Positions 46,690 to 58,377 of a DNA stretch of 64,000 bases are shown here, piece after piece. How positions within the stretch are numbered: the stretch's first letter is position 1; each line of letters begins with the position of its first letter. The stretch spans positions 2,294,001-2,358,000 of the forward strand of contig OU452201.1 in assembly GCA_911728435.2 (NCBI GenBank), written 5' to 3'. A model generated the notes under the pieces. That model was not told the DNA's origin and ran no database searches. It saw only the letters and a program-made list of their open reading frames with translations. This DNA comes from Apoderus coryli. Its lineage: Eukaryota > Arthropoda > Insecta > Coleoptera > Attelabidae. Made by a program: the position numbers and the translations under genes.

Positions 46690-46935
46690 GGAAAAATTTC
46701 TAGCTTCAGCTGCGTGGAATAACTGTGCCAGAGTCCATGAAGGAGAATCCAAATAGGACAGCCACCTGCCCATCAAATCCCACAAATATGTTCGATGTGA
46801 TTTAAATCCAGTGAACGGTGTGGCCAGGACCAAACATTAACGCTAGCTCTTTGCAGAAAGTCCATTGTTCAACGAGCAATATGCGGACATGCGTTGTCTT
46901 GCTGAAAATTTAATATTACAGTTCTACATAATGAA
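46690..46935 (-). pseudogene. Tc1-like transposase fragment
   Basis: The minus strand reads FQQDNACPHIAR (second catalytic Asp), a stop, TMDFLQRASVNVWSWPHRSL, DLNHIEHI (final Glu, as in SPDLNPIEH) and, in a shifted frame, WDLMGRWLS. This is the C-terminal catalytic half of a Tc1-type DD34E transposase. Stops and frameshifts make it dead, and the N-terminal half was not found. Confidence 0.8.
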
Positions 46936-47205
46936 TGGCTGTTAAAATTTTTCATGCACAAATATACTACGATTATCGAACAATAGTTTCAAACCGCATA
47001 TTGTGTTATTTTAAAATTGTTAATTAAAAATGAGATAACCGAAATCACGTACGAATAGGACTATATATCGATGACATATTTTGTTGTTGGTAGGGTTGAA
47101 ATTTGCATTTCAACAGTTTGAATATTGTGAAGCTAGATATATTCGGCTATTGTCAAATAAATTGCTAATTTAATCGATATTGATTACATACAAGGGTTGG
47201 GTTGG

Positions 47206-47400
47206 GTTGGGTATTTATATAAATGATATTAACTGAACAATATACGAACAATCAAATTATAAATTATGCTGGTGACACAAATCTAGGTACTTCAGATGAC
47301 GATCTAGACAGACTAGTTCAAAAAGGTGGTCTAATAATGACAAAAGCTGAAAGATGGCTTTCTGAAAATAGACTATTATTAAAGAAAAATAAAATTTAGA
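47206..47400 (+). pseudogene. LINE palm fragment with altered catalytic box
   Basis: Reads YINDIN, then IINYAGDTNLGTSDDDLDRL and VQKGGLIMTKAERWLSENRL. YAGD stands where YADD is expected, so the second catalytic aspartate is lost. WLSENRLL matches the region after the palm. It directly precedes a different LINE gene, so two LINE fragments abut here. Confidence 0.7.
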
Positions 47401-47434
47401 ACTAGGCAATCAAATTATGATATTCCAAACCAAT

Positions 47435-49063
47435 TCTGGAACAGGACTGGTCGATTCTTGCCTCTGTGGATGATGTGGATATCGCGGTCTCTACCTTCTA
47501 CGATATCTTAAACGCAATATTTGATGTGTGCGTACCTACTGTGAGGAAGAAAATGCAACTTTTCAAGAAATGGAGATCTTCACGGGATTTAAACGATCTG
47601 CAAGCCTTCAAACATTTAAGATCATTAATCAAAAGCCATATCAATAACTCATATCGAAACTATCTTGTTCATATTCAGGATTCAATAAAGACCGACCCAA
47701 AAAAACTCTGGGAGTTTGTTCATAATAAAAAAAAGAAAGTCACGAATACCGGGCGTTATGCATGACATTGATGATGAGGTTTGCGAGCCTGGAGATATAG
47801 TCAATGCTTGGCCCCTATGTGCGTGGTGACTCGAGGGACGCTGCGTTTCAGATATCCGTGGGTCAGTTGGATGACAGTGACGTGCTCGCTTCGCTGAAGC
47901 GGTTGAAGCCAAAAATGACGTCGGGCCCCGACAATGTCCCAGCCTTTATTATACGAGACTGTGCTTATATTTTTGCACATCATTTGCAAATTCTGTTTAA
48001 CAAATCACTTAATTGTAAAACATTTCCTAAAGCATGGAAATTTGCTCGCATCTGTCCTATTCATAAGTCGGCTGAAATCGATCAAATCGGAAACTATCGT
48101 CCTATTTCCATTTTACCCAATTTCGCTAAAGTATTTGAAACTACACTTCACCGAAAACTATTTAACCAAGTAAAGCACGACATCTACTTTAAACAGCATG
48201 GTTTCTTCCAGGGACGATCCACAGTCACTAATCTAACGTGTTTTTTTCAGGACGTGTTTTCCGCTGTCCGTGGAGGCATGCAACTGGATGCTATTTACAC
48301 CGACTTTTCGAAAGCGTTCGATAAACTTGATCACTCCCTGATACTGCAGAAGATGTGCAATATTGGCTTTGATGAGGATCTCCTGGTGTTTTTTTATACT
48401 TACCTAACTAATCGTAAACTGTTCGTTGAATACAATGGACATAGGTCTGATTACTTCATACCCACCAGTGGTGCCCCACAGGGCAGTTGGCTTGCTCCCC
48501 TTATTTTCTCCATTTTCATTAATGACATATCGGAAGGCTTTTTGAGCAGTTACTTGATTTTTGCAGATGACTTCAAGATTTACAGAGCTGTTCGATCTCT
48601 TGCTGATTGCGAATTGTTGCAGGCTGATCTGTCGAGGCTCGAACTGTGGTGCCATACTAACAAACTGCCTTTGAATGTGGGAAAATGCAAACTTGCTGTA
48701 TTCTCCAGGTCGCAGAGCACACATATGTTTCCCTACCGGTTATGTAATACCATTCTTGACTCGTGTGAGGTCGTCAGGAATTTGGGAGTCTGTGTGGACA
48801 CCAACTTACAATTTACAACACATACACAGCACCTACTATGTGACTCTTTTCGTATGCTTGGTTTTATGTTTCGAATAACTAAAGAATTTAACAACGTTGA
48901 GTGTCTGACCAATTTGTTCAATGCGTTAATCAGATCTAAGCTTGAGTATGCTTCCAATATATGGTCTCCCATATATCAAGTACATATAAGACGGGTTGAG
49001 AGTGTTCAGCGTAGATTTATAGGACCAAAAATAAGACGAAAATCATTCATGTATTTATGTTAA
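47435..49063 (+). pseudogene. Jockey-like LINE reverse transcriptase, long open frame
   Basis: The linker between endonuclease and RT is open first (EQDWSILASVDDVDIAVSTF; YRNYLVHIQDSI; KTDPKKLWEFVHNKKKK). After a frameshift and short deletion near 47770-47810 a 419-codon frame (47804-49063) holds a complete RT core. Fingers: MTSGPDNVPAFIIRDCA and IGNYRPISILPNFAKVFE. Palm: IYTDFSKAFDKLDHSLIL, SGAPQGSWLAPLIFSIFIND and YLIFADDFKIY with catalytic FADD. Thumb: VVRNLGVCVDTNLQF and LIRSKLEYASNIWSP. It ends early after VQRRFIGPK, joining a 3' UTR with AATAAATAATAAATAAA (about 49130-49146). Endonuclease is missing, so it is not autonomous. Confidence 0.9.
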
Positions 49064-49339
49064 TTAATATTGTTTCGTAATGTATCTGCCCTGTAATTGG
49101 ATTTGTTTCTGTCGGGGTAGATATAATCCAAATAAATAATAAATAAAATTTCGCGTTCAAAAAATAATACTGTCACGCCAATGCGATTAGCTTTACTTGG
49201 AAAATGGTGTCGTAGGTCAAGAGCAAGAATAACCACTTGCATATATATATTTAACCTAATGTAACGATTCACGACAAAGAAAGTAGCAGGTCAGTTGGAA
49301 ATTAAAATTTTTTATTATTGCAAAAAGGCATTTTATAAG

Positions 49340-49535
49340 TATGTAATGGAGGAATTGTGTAAATGGGAAAAGGAACAATTAAAGTCCTACTGGAGGAATA
49401 CTCCAGCCACGAAACAATGGAAGAGGTTCATTTACCCTTCGGAATCAAAAACATACAACTAGACAAATCGATTTACGAGGCCCCTTCACAGGACACTCTC
49501 TTCTGGAGGTGTAGGCATATTGATTGAGATGTAAG
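49340..49535 (+). pseudogene. Possible RNase H fragment of a retroelement
   Basis: A frame-shifted stretch reads EKEQLKSYWRNTPATKQWKR and FIYPSESKTYN, then SIYEAPSQDTLFW. The pattern W…N…QxKxFI…K…L resembles the region after the RNase H domain in some LINE polyproteins. No catalytic residues are visible. Weak. Confidence 0.3.
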
Positions 49536-50448
49536 GGGTCGTGAATCATTATGACCCGCTTAGAAATCGTTCACTTACGCGGTCAGGCTTCAAACCGAAG
49601 ACAGCATAGCTAGAGTTTGTCTAAAAGTCTACACAAAATCGGGAACAGTTGCAAAGGTCTCTATGGTTAATAAATCCTCAACATCCTATTCTACTATTTA
49701 TTCACCTCATTGCACGAGTTTTGAAGACTCTTATCGAGCCTTTAACTACTGAAGCTGTTGAGACCGACGAAAATTACATTTGCTGCAGTCAGGGACTATC
49801 TTAATGAGCCTGGTAGACAAAACATTTGAAGAACTTCTATTCCTCAATTCTCACGACGAGCTCATTCATAATTTAAAAGGAAAAGAGGTGGTTTTGCAAA
49901 GGGAATAGAATGTTTTGTCACACAACACTCCAAGAATTACGCAATACATTATTCCAATCCTTTTACTAGCAGCTTCTATACTTGATGTTTTCTATACATA
50001 CAGACACATTTCCAACGTGTCATCCTTTTAAAGAATTAAATCCTATCTCGTCTCTATGTAAGCGCATTTTGTACTTTTCTCCTACAAAAAAAACACTGAA
50101 AATTCCCTCGGATTGTAATAAAAAGAAATCGATGAATCCATGACACTCACAAAATACTTTATAGTAGATGAGCTGACGTTACAAGGAGGACCTTTTTTGA
50201 TAAAATTGATGATTTTACGTGTGTTTGATGTAACTTCTCTGCAAGAAGTTGATAAAGCTATTCGACAAGTTAAAAAGCAAAGCTCTGATGGCATACCTTC
50301 TTCTGCTGCGGTTCGTCAGTATTTATATGAAAACTTTACTGATATTGGGTCTGCCAGATAACTTTCTTCTTTTGAAAATGCTATAAAAGAAAATCTGCTG
50401 AATATTTTCTCAAATTTCTTTTTTTATTTGAAAGTACAATCCTTCCGG
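49536..50448. other. No confident gene; weak LINE-like ORF
   Basis: An open frame at 50140-50361 includes VTSLQEVDKAIRQVKKQSSD and GIPSSAAVRQYL. This vaguely resembles the linker before the RT domain in LINEs (…VxkaIxxxKxxSSxGxDxIP…). Nothing else was recognised. Confidence 0.25.
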
Positions 50449-51530
50449 TTAATAATGACAAATAATTTCATTCAAATGGCTGCCTCGGCTGGCCATGCAG
50501 TAGCTTACACGATCGGTCCAATTTTTAAGCACATTATCGATTGTGTGCAGCTGTATTTCACCAATGGCTTCACAAATATTGTCCTTTAAAGCGTCCATTG
50601 TCTCTGGCTTGTCGGCGTAACACTTATCTTTAACGGCACACAAATAATAGTCCAACGGTGTCAAATCGCAGCTCCGAGGTGGCCAAACGACATCAGCTCT
50701 GCGGCTGATAATGCGATCTTCAAAAACAAGGCGCAAAACATCGGGTGTAGCTTCGGCTGTGTGGCACGTAGCGCCGTCCTGTTGAAACCAAATGTTGCCA
50801 ATATCCTCCTCTTCAATTTTTGTGAACAAAAATTCGTTCAACATGGCCCGATAACGATCGCCATTGACTGTAACGGCCACTCCTTGCTCATTTTCGAAGA
50901 AAAATGGCCCAATTATGCCTCCGGACCAAAATCCGCACCAAACAGTGACTCGTTTTGGGTGCATCGGCTTTTCAATGTATGCGTGCGGGTTTTCTGTGCC
51001 CCAAATAAGACAATTTTGCTTGTTTACATACCCGCCAAGATCAAAATGAGCTTCATCTGAAAAGATGATTTTTTTGGCAAAATCGGCATGTGCTGTAAGT
51101 CGATCGCAGGCCCACTGAGCGAAGCGAAAACGCATTGGATGGTCAGTTGGCTTCAACTCCTGAACCAATTAGACTTTGTATGGCGTCATACCAAGGTCTT
51201 TATGCAAAATTCGTCTCAATGATGTCTCCGAAATGTTCAATTGTTGAGACCGACGGTGAATTGATGTTGATGGCGCTTCACGCACACTTTCTGCCACAGC
51301 AGCAATATTCTCGGGTGTACGCACTGTTTTTGGCTTTTCACGCTTTGGTTTATCGATGAGGATGCCAGTTTCTTTCACTTTTTTCACGAGATAACGAACA
51401 TACGGAGCTGGCGGTGCTTCTGTTCTTCCAAAATCCGTACGCAATTTTCGTACACATTCTGCAACATTACCTAATTTTCAAAGTAATGTCGCAATATTTC
51501 CCAGCGTTGTTCAAGCGTATACACAACCAT
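50449..51530 (-). pseudogene. Mariner-like DD41D transposase, stop plus frameshift
   Basis: About 360 codons from ATG at 51530 (MVVYTLEQRWEILRHYFEN), a typical N-terminal start. A frameshift near 51475 leads to NVAECVRKLRTDFGRTEAPP, with HTH-like SLRRILHKDLGMTPYKV. One in-frame TAA (51169-51171) interrupts before LVQELKPTDH. The catalytic half is open: IIFSDEAHFDLGGYVNKQN (first Asp), WFQQDGATCHTAEAT (second Asp), RRADVVWPPRSCDLTPLDYY. Counting to the last Asp of TPLDYY gives 41 residues, a DD41D-type spacing. It ends SHLNEIICHY. Terminal repeats were not identified. Confidence 0.9.
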
Positions 51531-52020
51531 ATTCGTTCAGCGGAAGGATAAAACTAATTATCTGTCAAATCAGACATGAGCTAAGTGTTACCCTTCACGA
51601 AATAAGCACTAGTTGAAAAGAAAACGTTAGATGGCGGACCCGATAGATGGATCGGTCTTGAGGATCAGTGCACGAGCGCGCAAGCTCACCAGATTTAGAT
51701 CCGTTAGAGCTTTTTGGTGGGGTCGTTTAAAAACTATAAAATTTATATGCAGAACAAAATTATCTTATGAGTTTTCTTCTGAATCTTATTTTTTAAAGAC
51801 CGGGCGTCATTACATACGTAATCCTGTTTAAGCCGCCACACTGGCCTGATCTTCATTAAACTCTAATAGTTATACCACCATATAAAATAGGTAACTATAA
51901 AAATAATAGGCTTAAATTGTCACTATCTATCTAAATCCTCAATTTCGTGCATGATACGTATTCATATATTCCAATAGTGTCGCAAATGGTAGGTACAACA
52001 GATGGGATACAATACCGAGA
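51531..52020. other. No gene recognised
   Basis: Flank of the DD41D-like element. Its 5' terminal repeat should lie here but was not identified. Confidence 0.35.
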
Positions 52021-52022
52021 TA

Positions 52023-52469
52023 CGAGGGTGGTATGATAAGTCCGTCACTTTTAAAAAAACTATTTTTTATGACTAAAAATTATTTTATTTTTATACATAA
52101 ACTACTTTTAGTCCAACGTGGTTATAATTTTTTTTTATCCCTTCAAAATAATAAAATTCCTCAAGGCCCTCAAAATGAGGGTTTCAACGATGACCACTCA
52201 GCTATTTCTTCAGGTTTGGAAACAGGAAATAGGCGGAGGCGGCTAAATATCGAGAATATGATGGATGAGGTGGCAGTTCGTAGCCCGCGGTTTGTCCTGA
52301 TGAACAACACATTTTTCTTCACTAAATGCAGTCATTTCCGCTTCAAAACAGTGTCAAATCTGTCCAACAGCAGACCAACATACGACAGTTGACGGGAGCA
52401 GTGGTGTCATGTCATTAAAGATAGTGCGTTGGAACTTCAAAACGTCACGGACTTATCAAATCACCCTCG
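52023..52469 (-). mobile_element. Mariner deletion derivative (447 bp)
   Basis: Ends CGAGGGTGGTATGATAAGTC and, inverted, CGAGGGTGATTTGATAAGTC, flanked by TA (52021-52022 and 52470-52471). The interior keeps a piece of the transposase C-terminus on the minus strand: GYELPPHPSYSRYLAASAYF, LFPNLKK and FEGLEEFYYFEG, matching the mariner block HPPYSPDLAPSDYFLFPNLK. PDLAPSD has become RYLAASA, so the last catalytic aspartate is lost. It is a non-autonomous internal-deletion copy. Confidence 0.88.
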
Positions 52470-52473
52470 TATA

Positions 52474-53885
52474 TACGAGGATATATAAGGAAGTTATTAT
52501 GCAGAATCAATGCTATTATGACATTGTAAATTTCGCAACAGTGCTTTTGCGGTGTTGTATTGTAGATTATATTTATTCAATATTATAGATGTATATGTAT
52601 AAACGTTGCAAGGAATTCTTGGGTATATAAATGAATGTTTGTCGCGGAATACCGATTTACAGACTGTCAATGGTACATGACGAATTTGAATGGGACGAAT
52701 GTGTATTCCTACAACTATAAATTAGCATGCATTGACGATAAAAGTAAGACTAAATATAAATCCTATATATTAATAAATATTATTATAGAATGTAATTGTT
52801 TCAAATAGCCGTCAATTTTGAAGTATCAGTTCGGTGTAAGTACTTAAACGCAATAAAATTTCCTATCAACAGCATCGAATTTGGACAACCCTGTACACGT
52901 TGCTGTATAGCGCGGTTGGGACGTTCCGGTAGATAACAAATACTTTTTGTAGGATCTAACAATTGTCCATTCAATTCTATTAATCGAATGATGCGAGAAT
53001 AGAAATTCCAATGGATTGTACATTTGAAAATGAAGAGGATTTTCAAAGCCCATTACCGTATCACAGTTGACACGTGTTTTTTCTTTTTGTATGCTGTAAT
53101 AAATTTTAATTAAGTTCACAAGCTGTGTGCATCTCCTTAAAATCCCACAGGATTTTTTAATATATCATTCTTCTTGTTTTGTCTGCTTGTTACAATGTGA
53201 CTGCTGCTACAAGGAAACCGGAATTTTGTGGCACTTGGATCGATGTGGTTTCCCTAGAGTGTAGTCAATTGTAAACTGCGACAAATGCTTGTTTATGTGT
53301 CAAAGGTATTAGTATTAAGTAGATTTTTACGCCTTAAGGGCGACAACCTTACAAACCCGAGGTCATCAATGTTCCATTTAAAAAATCTATCTTCTTCCTT
53401 CAGTTTTCCGAACAACCACATTATACGAGGAAAAACAAAAATATCTTTCAATCATCTATAGGTTCAAGTGACCATGTGGTGGATGTCACTCAAAACTGAG
53501 TGACTGAAAACTTGCACAATAAAGCTTGCACATATTGATTCAAACTACACTAATTTTTTACTCATTTTGATATCCCGATTCGTTTCAAGTTTGAATAAAA
53601 CATTGCGTTTGCCTGTCCTTTAATTCATACAATAATTCCCCTAAATTATGAATCTAAATAAGCAATCAAAATACGGAGTTTTCTATTTAATTGTCATTGA
53701 CTTGCGCTATAACCGGAAGTACATTTTCTCGTAAATCCTTAAGATCGAAAAAACTTGAACAAATAAAAATAAGTAAATCAATTGAAAATTGCAGGCATAC
53801 TTTATTTTTTGAAGCCTTAACTTTCCTCAGAGAATAAGCTTTTACATTTTTTCAGCGATATTTTAATGCACCCTGTACGTACTGC
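52474..53885. other. No gene recognised
   Basis: AT-rich sequence. Open frames near 52801-53119 (minus) are unrecognised. Confidence 0.4.
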
Positions 53886-53889
53886 GAAT

Positions 53890-54075
53890 ATTTAGGTACA
53901 GAGAGGAGTACCTCAAGGTTCAATTTTGGGCCCCCTACTTTTTAGTCTGTATACTTCAGAGTTTCCTAAACACCTTGCTTTTTGTAAGTGCCAACTTTTC
54001 GCTGACGATTCTCAGATTTATTTGACCTGTCCCTCTAATTTGCCAAAAGAATTGTTTAACAGTTCACAATTTTGA
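53890..54075 (+). pseudogene. LINE reverse transcriptase palm fragment
   Basis: Open stretch RGVPQGSILGPLLFSLYTSE, then FPKHLAFCKCQLFADDSQIY and LTCPSNLPKELFN, with the catalytic FADD intact. It is closest to the fragment at 8329-8700 (VPQGSILGPLLF…YTSE), so both are probably the same LINE family. Both ends are truncated. Confidence 0.85.
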
Positions 54076-54269
54076 AAAAAATTATATTTCACTTTTTTTT
54101 TGTCTTCTGAAATATAACTATTTAAAATTAAAATTAGTGAATTAATTAATTGTTCGTCTAGTGACTTTTTGTGTTTTTTTTCTTCTCTCTTCCTGTTTCT
54201 TGCATGGGACTATTAGTAATAGAATTAGGTAGATATATATTACTTTTTTTTTCTAAGAATAAGTGTTAT

Positions 54270-55388
54270 TTATTTTTTTTTATTTATTTATTTATTGTCA
54301 TTACATGTCATTACCAAAAAAGGTTTACACAAGTCATATTAAAATATTACAGAACACAACATAAAAACATAGAAATGTATATAACTTAATCAAAACAGAA
54401 AGTCAGTGCTGAGGAATTCATCAATGGAGTAAAAAGCCTGGTCAATTAAGTAGTTTTTCAATCTATTTTTGAACATTGCAAGGCTCAGTGTTTTCAAACC
54501 ATCTGGCAAATGACTATAGCATGTGGGACCATAATTTACAGAATTTCTGCTTCTACCCAACCTCATATATTCAGGAAGAATGTCATTTTTGTTTCTGGTA
54601 TTGTGGTTGTGAACTTCATCATGCCTTATGTACAGATTGTAATTATTTTTCACATACATAATTGAATTGTAGATATAGAGACACGGGAGTGTAATTATTT
54701 TACATTCTTTAAATTTAGGTCTGACATCCTCTCTAAACTTTAAATCTGTCATTATTCACACCACTCGTCTTTGGATTGCGAATACCCGACTAGCATGACA
54801 AGAGTGTCCCCAAATTGACAAAGCATATGAAGCCACACCCTTCAAGCTTCGCAACATGAACACAACCTTAGACAACTTGGCAATGGTAACCTCGACATGA
54901 CCCGCCCAGGTTAGCTTTTGGTCCAAAGTGACACCCAAAAACTTGAGATAGGAACTCAGCAAACAAATCGAATTCGCACTCATACCGTATCGCTCCAGTT
55001 TACCCAACAAGATATTGTGTGAGACGCAATCAAACGCCTTTGTTAAATCAAGAAAAGAAGCCCCCACAAGCCTTCTACTTTCAAAAGCGGTTATAACGCT
55101 ATTTATAAAGTTTTCTATAGCTGAAACGGTGTTAAGTTTCGGTCTAAATCCAAATTGTTTCGGAGAAAATAAATTATTTCTTTCAAAATAGTTGGCTAAT
55201 TGTTTAAAGAGTATCTTTTCAAAAATTTTGCCTAGAACAGGCACTATAGAAATAGGGCGATAGTTGTTCAATTCATCTGGAGATCCTTTTTTGAATAACG
55301 GTATAATTTTGCTAAATTTCAGACAACTCGGAAACATACCGGATGAGATCGCCAAGATGTTAAGACAAATGAGGCATGCACATTGCAT
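54270..55388 (-). pseudogene. LINE family B, copy 1 (internally deleted)
   Basis: Minus-strand copy of the family at 60.8-62.3 kb. The frame 55388-54756 covers AISSGMFPSCLKFSKIIPLF, KKGSPDELNNYRPISIV and LDLTKAFDCVSHNILLGKLE. It then passes directly from LLSSYL to KFLGVTLDQKL. A deletion of about 350 bp, in frame, removed the PQGS and FADD blocks. A second deletion of about 63 bp joins LRSLKG to VASYALSIWGH; it lies between short GTG repeats. After a stop, frame 54752-54390 gives the C-terminus (TDLKFREDVRPKFKECK … IDQAFYSIDEFLSTDFLF). The 3' tail is (AAAT)n at about 54270-54298. Inactive. Confidence 0.9.
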
Positions 55389-55479
55389 GCATTAAGCTGC
55401 ACTGATGCCTTTTCAATTGTGTATTATTGATTGTTTGATTTATTTAAAAATGTACGCAATTTGAATAAAATCTCTTCAA

Positions 55480-55650
55480 CCAAAAACTAATGGGTTCATC
55501 CGAGAACTGCCCCAAACTCATATACCAAAATTTCCCTCAATTGGTTAAAGCGTTTGGGCGCTATCGTGGACGAATAAATACAGACACACGCAAGTCAGAC
55601 TGACTTCTATCTGCAAATGGTCTTAACCGTCTCAAGGAACTTCAAAATGT
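55480..55650 (-). repeat. Dispersed repeat family R1, copy 3
   Basis: Contains CAACCAAAAACTAATGGGTT, AACTCATATACCAAAAT, CAATTGGTTAAAGCGTTT and GGGCGCTATCGTGG, shared with 20146-20300 (inverted) and 39905-40085. Confidence 0.75.
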
Positions 55651-56664
55651 TGCGGGAAAGTAAACCTTGTATGCCAACAAACGATGTTAGAAGAGCTTAA
55701 GTGCTGAGAAAGACAAATTGATTTGTATAAAAGTTTAGCCTAAGAAACTTTTGGAAAGAATTGAAAAAACTAAATTGTACAAGAATTTTTCAAAAAGCCT
55801 TGGTAATATCAATTTCTTAAAAAAACAAATCGGTTCCACTTTAATAGTAACTATCAATCTTAACATTAATTTCACAAAATACGCTGCAAGATCAAAAATA
55901 ATCAAATGGCATAAAAACATCACCACATTCTCTTCAAACAATACTTATAAATACTTACCATCTTCAACTCGGCTGTGTTATATTCTTTTTTCTAACTGTT
56001 TTACCATCGACACATAAAACGATTTTACCTGTAGCTGCCTCAACCAATACCAAGTCAGGATGCATATTTAAACATTGTGTAACCGACCAATAAGCGAAGG
56101 CAAAGAAGTCCGTTTAAAAGTCAAGTCACCTGAACATTTGAACTCATTTTTGCTGTGCGAGTGTGGGGAGCAAGAAGACCGACCAAGAAGATAGACTCAA
56201 TCATCCTCTTGGCATAAATGCAATAAAAAACAAACTATAATTTAAATTCATTTGATTTACGTGAATGTTATAATCGTATTATACTATATAGTGACATTGA
56301 CATTGTGTTTATATATTTACATTTTTTTTTTACATTTCTTCTTGTTGTGGTAATAAGTGACTCAGTGAAGCAATCGCTGTTCAAGTTCAACGGCTGTAGA
56401 ATAGTGTAGGTACTGCTGTAATTGTTATACGAACGGAGAAACGAGCTTCCACAAAGGTATGTAGTTTTATTATTATTACTATTATTATTGTTATGTAATA
56501 CGCACATTTACAGAGTCTTTACGTAAGTTTGAAACGTTTTTATTACGAATTTTATTAAAAAAAATAAGTTATTTCTTCCTGAACGATGGTAAATATGTCA
56601 TTTTAATGATCGCTAACAGTCTTTGATGTCTGCAATTTGGTTTCTAGGGAGCAATTCTGATGTA
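55651..56664. other. No gene; short ATT repeat
   Basis: No gene recognised. A short (TTA)n tract lies near 56466-56490. Confidence 0.4.
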
Positions 56665-57239
56665 TACAGGGTGTTCCAAAAAACATTCCCCACCCTTTGG
56701 CGGTAAAATCTACGTAATACGAAAATCATTTATGTCAAAATTTCGAAAAAATGTCTCCTTATGAAATTATGACCATTTTGAATATTGAAATTAGACAAAT
56801 CTTTCACTTGGAATTAATAATTTAAATCTGGTCATCCTTGATCAGAACAGATTCATGCAAAGAGAAAATGTATCCTTATCATACAGGGTTATTCACGATT
56901 TATGGCGCGGAATATTGTGAACAAACTACGTGACTTTAAGGTTTTTTAAATAAATTGAATTTTCTCAAAATCTAGCCTCATTTTCATCTTTCAAATACTT
57001 AGGAATTATTAAAGTCATGTTGACGAAATGAACACTAAAGTGTACAAATAGATCATATTTGATATTCCATTTGCAATAAACTTGCAATCTTATACAGGGT
57101 GTCCAAAAATTAAAACTACTCAAATAAGAACTTTAAGTTGCTATAACTTCATTAATGTAAATGGAACATCATATTTTTGAACTTACCTAGCAATGTACTT
57201 ACTAATTACCTGTCGAATGGTATTAGGGTGTACTATAGC

Positions 57240-58096
57240 TAAGTCTGTGGGTTTTGGCAGAAAACGCCTGTCACCGAAAATGAAGAAACTATTTTTGCTA
57301 TAGTTGGTTCAATTATCGAAAATCCTATTATATTAGTCAAAATCACATATCCGAAAACATCAATATTAGTCAGGCAAGTATTTCACGAGTGATTAAAAAA
57401 CATAGATTTCATGCTTATAAAATTCGGCTTTATCAAGAGCTTTATGGAAATGATTTTGAAAATAGAATTGAATTTTGCATGTGGGTGTTAGATAAAGTGG
57501 CAGCAAATGAAACATTTTTTGATAATGTGTTATTTAGTGACGAATGTACATTTCACAACAATGGCCTCGTGAGCAGACACAACTACCATTATTATTCTGA
57601 CTCGAATCCCCATGAATACAGAATCAATCAAAATAGGTGGTCCATTAATGGCCCATATTTAATAGGACCCTATTTTTTTGAGGGATCTTTAAATGGTATG
57701 ATGTTCTTCTACACCAACTGTATCATTAGAAGAAATTCCTTTAAACAGGAGAAAAACCATGTGATTTCAATTAGATGGAGCTCCGCCTCATTATCATCAC
57801 GAGGTTCGGCAATTTTTGGATAGCAATTTTCAAAACAGGTGGATTGGAAGAAATGGATTTAAAATTGGCCTCCCAGATCTCCCGATTTAACTCCTCCGGA
57901 TTTCTTTTCATGGGGATACGTGAAAGGAATTGTCTACAAGACGCCTCCAACAACACCACACGATATGAAAATACGCATAAGAGATGCATTTCCAACTGTT
58001 ACCCCACAAATGTTGACCAGAGTTAGCCGTAGTTTTGAAAAAAGAATATCGAAGTGTCTGGAAATGGACAGTCAACATTTCGAACACATGTTATGA
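57240..58096 (+). pseudogene. Mariner-like transposase relic (DD41D-type spacing)
   Basis: N-terminal helix part ISENINISQASISRVIKKHR leads into an open frame (57389-57823) with RFHAYKIRLYQELYG, NRIEFCMWVLDKV, FFDNVLFSDECTFHNNGLV (first Asp) and PYLIGPYFFEGSLNG. A small frame change leads to FQLDGAPPHYHHEVRQFLD (second Asp) and NRWIGRNG, then, in another frame, PRSPDLTPPDFFSWGYVKG (third Asp). The C-terminus RVSRSFEKRISKCLEMDSQ HFEHML ends with a stop at 58096. The catalytic aspartates persist across frames. The same family as 501-1185 and 14508-14628. Confidence 0.85.
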
Positions 58097-58182
58097 ATAT
58101 TTTGGTAGAGATTTATCAGTGCTATTTTATTTCCATTAATGCTGTTTATGCATAATTAAGAATAATTCATAATGACTAATGG

Positions 58183-58377
58183 ATCGATCGTGGAGGACCT
58201 ATTTCTTGGCCTCCTAGGTCCCCGGATCTCAACTCAATAGACTTTTGGCTTTGGGGTTATCTGAAAAACACTGTTTACCATGTCCTACCCAACAGTGAAG
58301 ATGATGTTATTGTTCGCATTTATGGAGCTTTACCACAAATTACAAAAGCAATAGGCCATGTAGAAAACAATTATTGA
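58183..58377 (+). pseudogene. Second mariner-like transposase C-terminal fragment
   Basis: Open stretch DRGGPISWPPRSPDLNSIDF, WLWGYLKNTVYHVLPN and DDVIVRIYGALPQIT, ending ENNY and a stop. This is a separate element from the preceding relic: it repeats the WPPRSPDL block with a different sequence. Only the end of the catalytic domain remains. An (AAT)n tract follows. Confidence 0.8.

Noticed and set aside
54756..55388. Deletions in LINE B copy 1 as spliced introns (retrogene idea)
   Set aside because: The 63-bp gap cannot be placed as GT…AG without changing bases; GTG microhomology explains it better.
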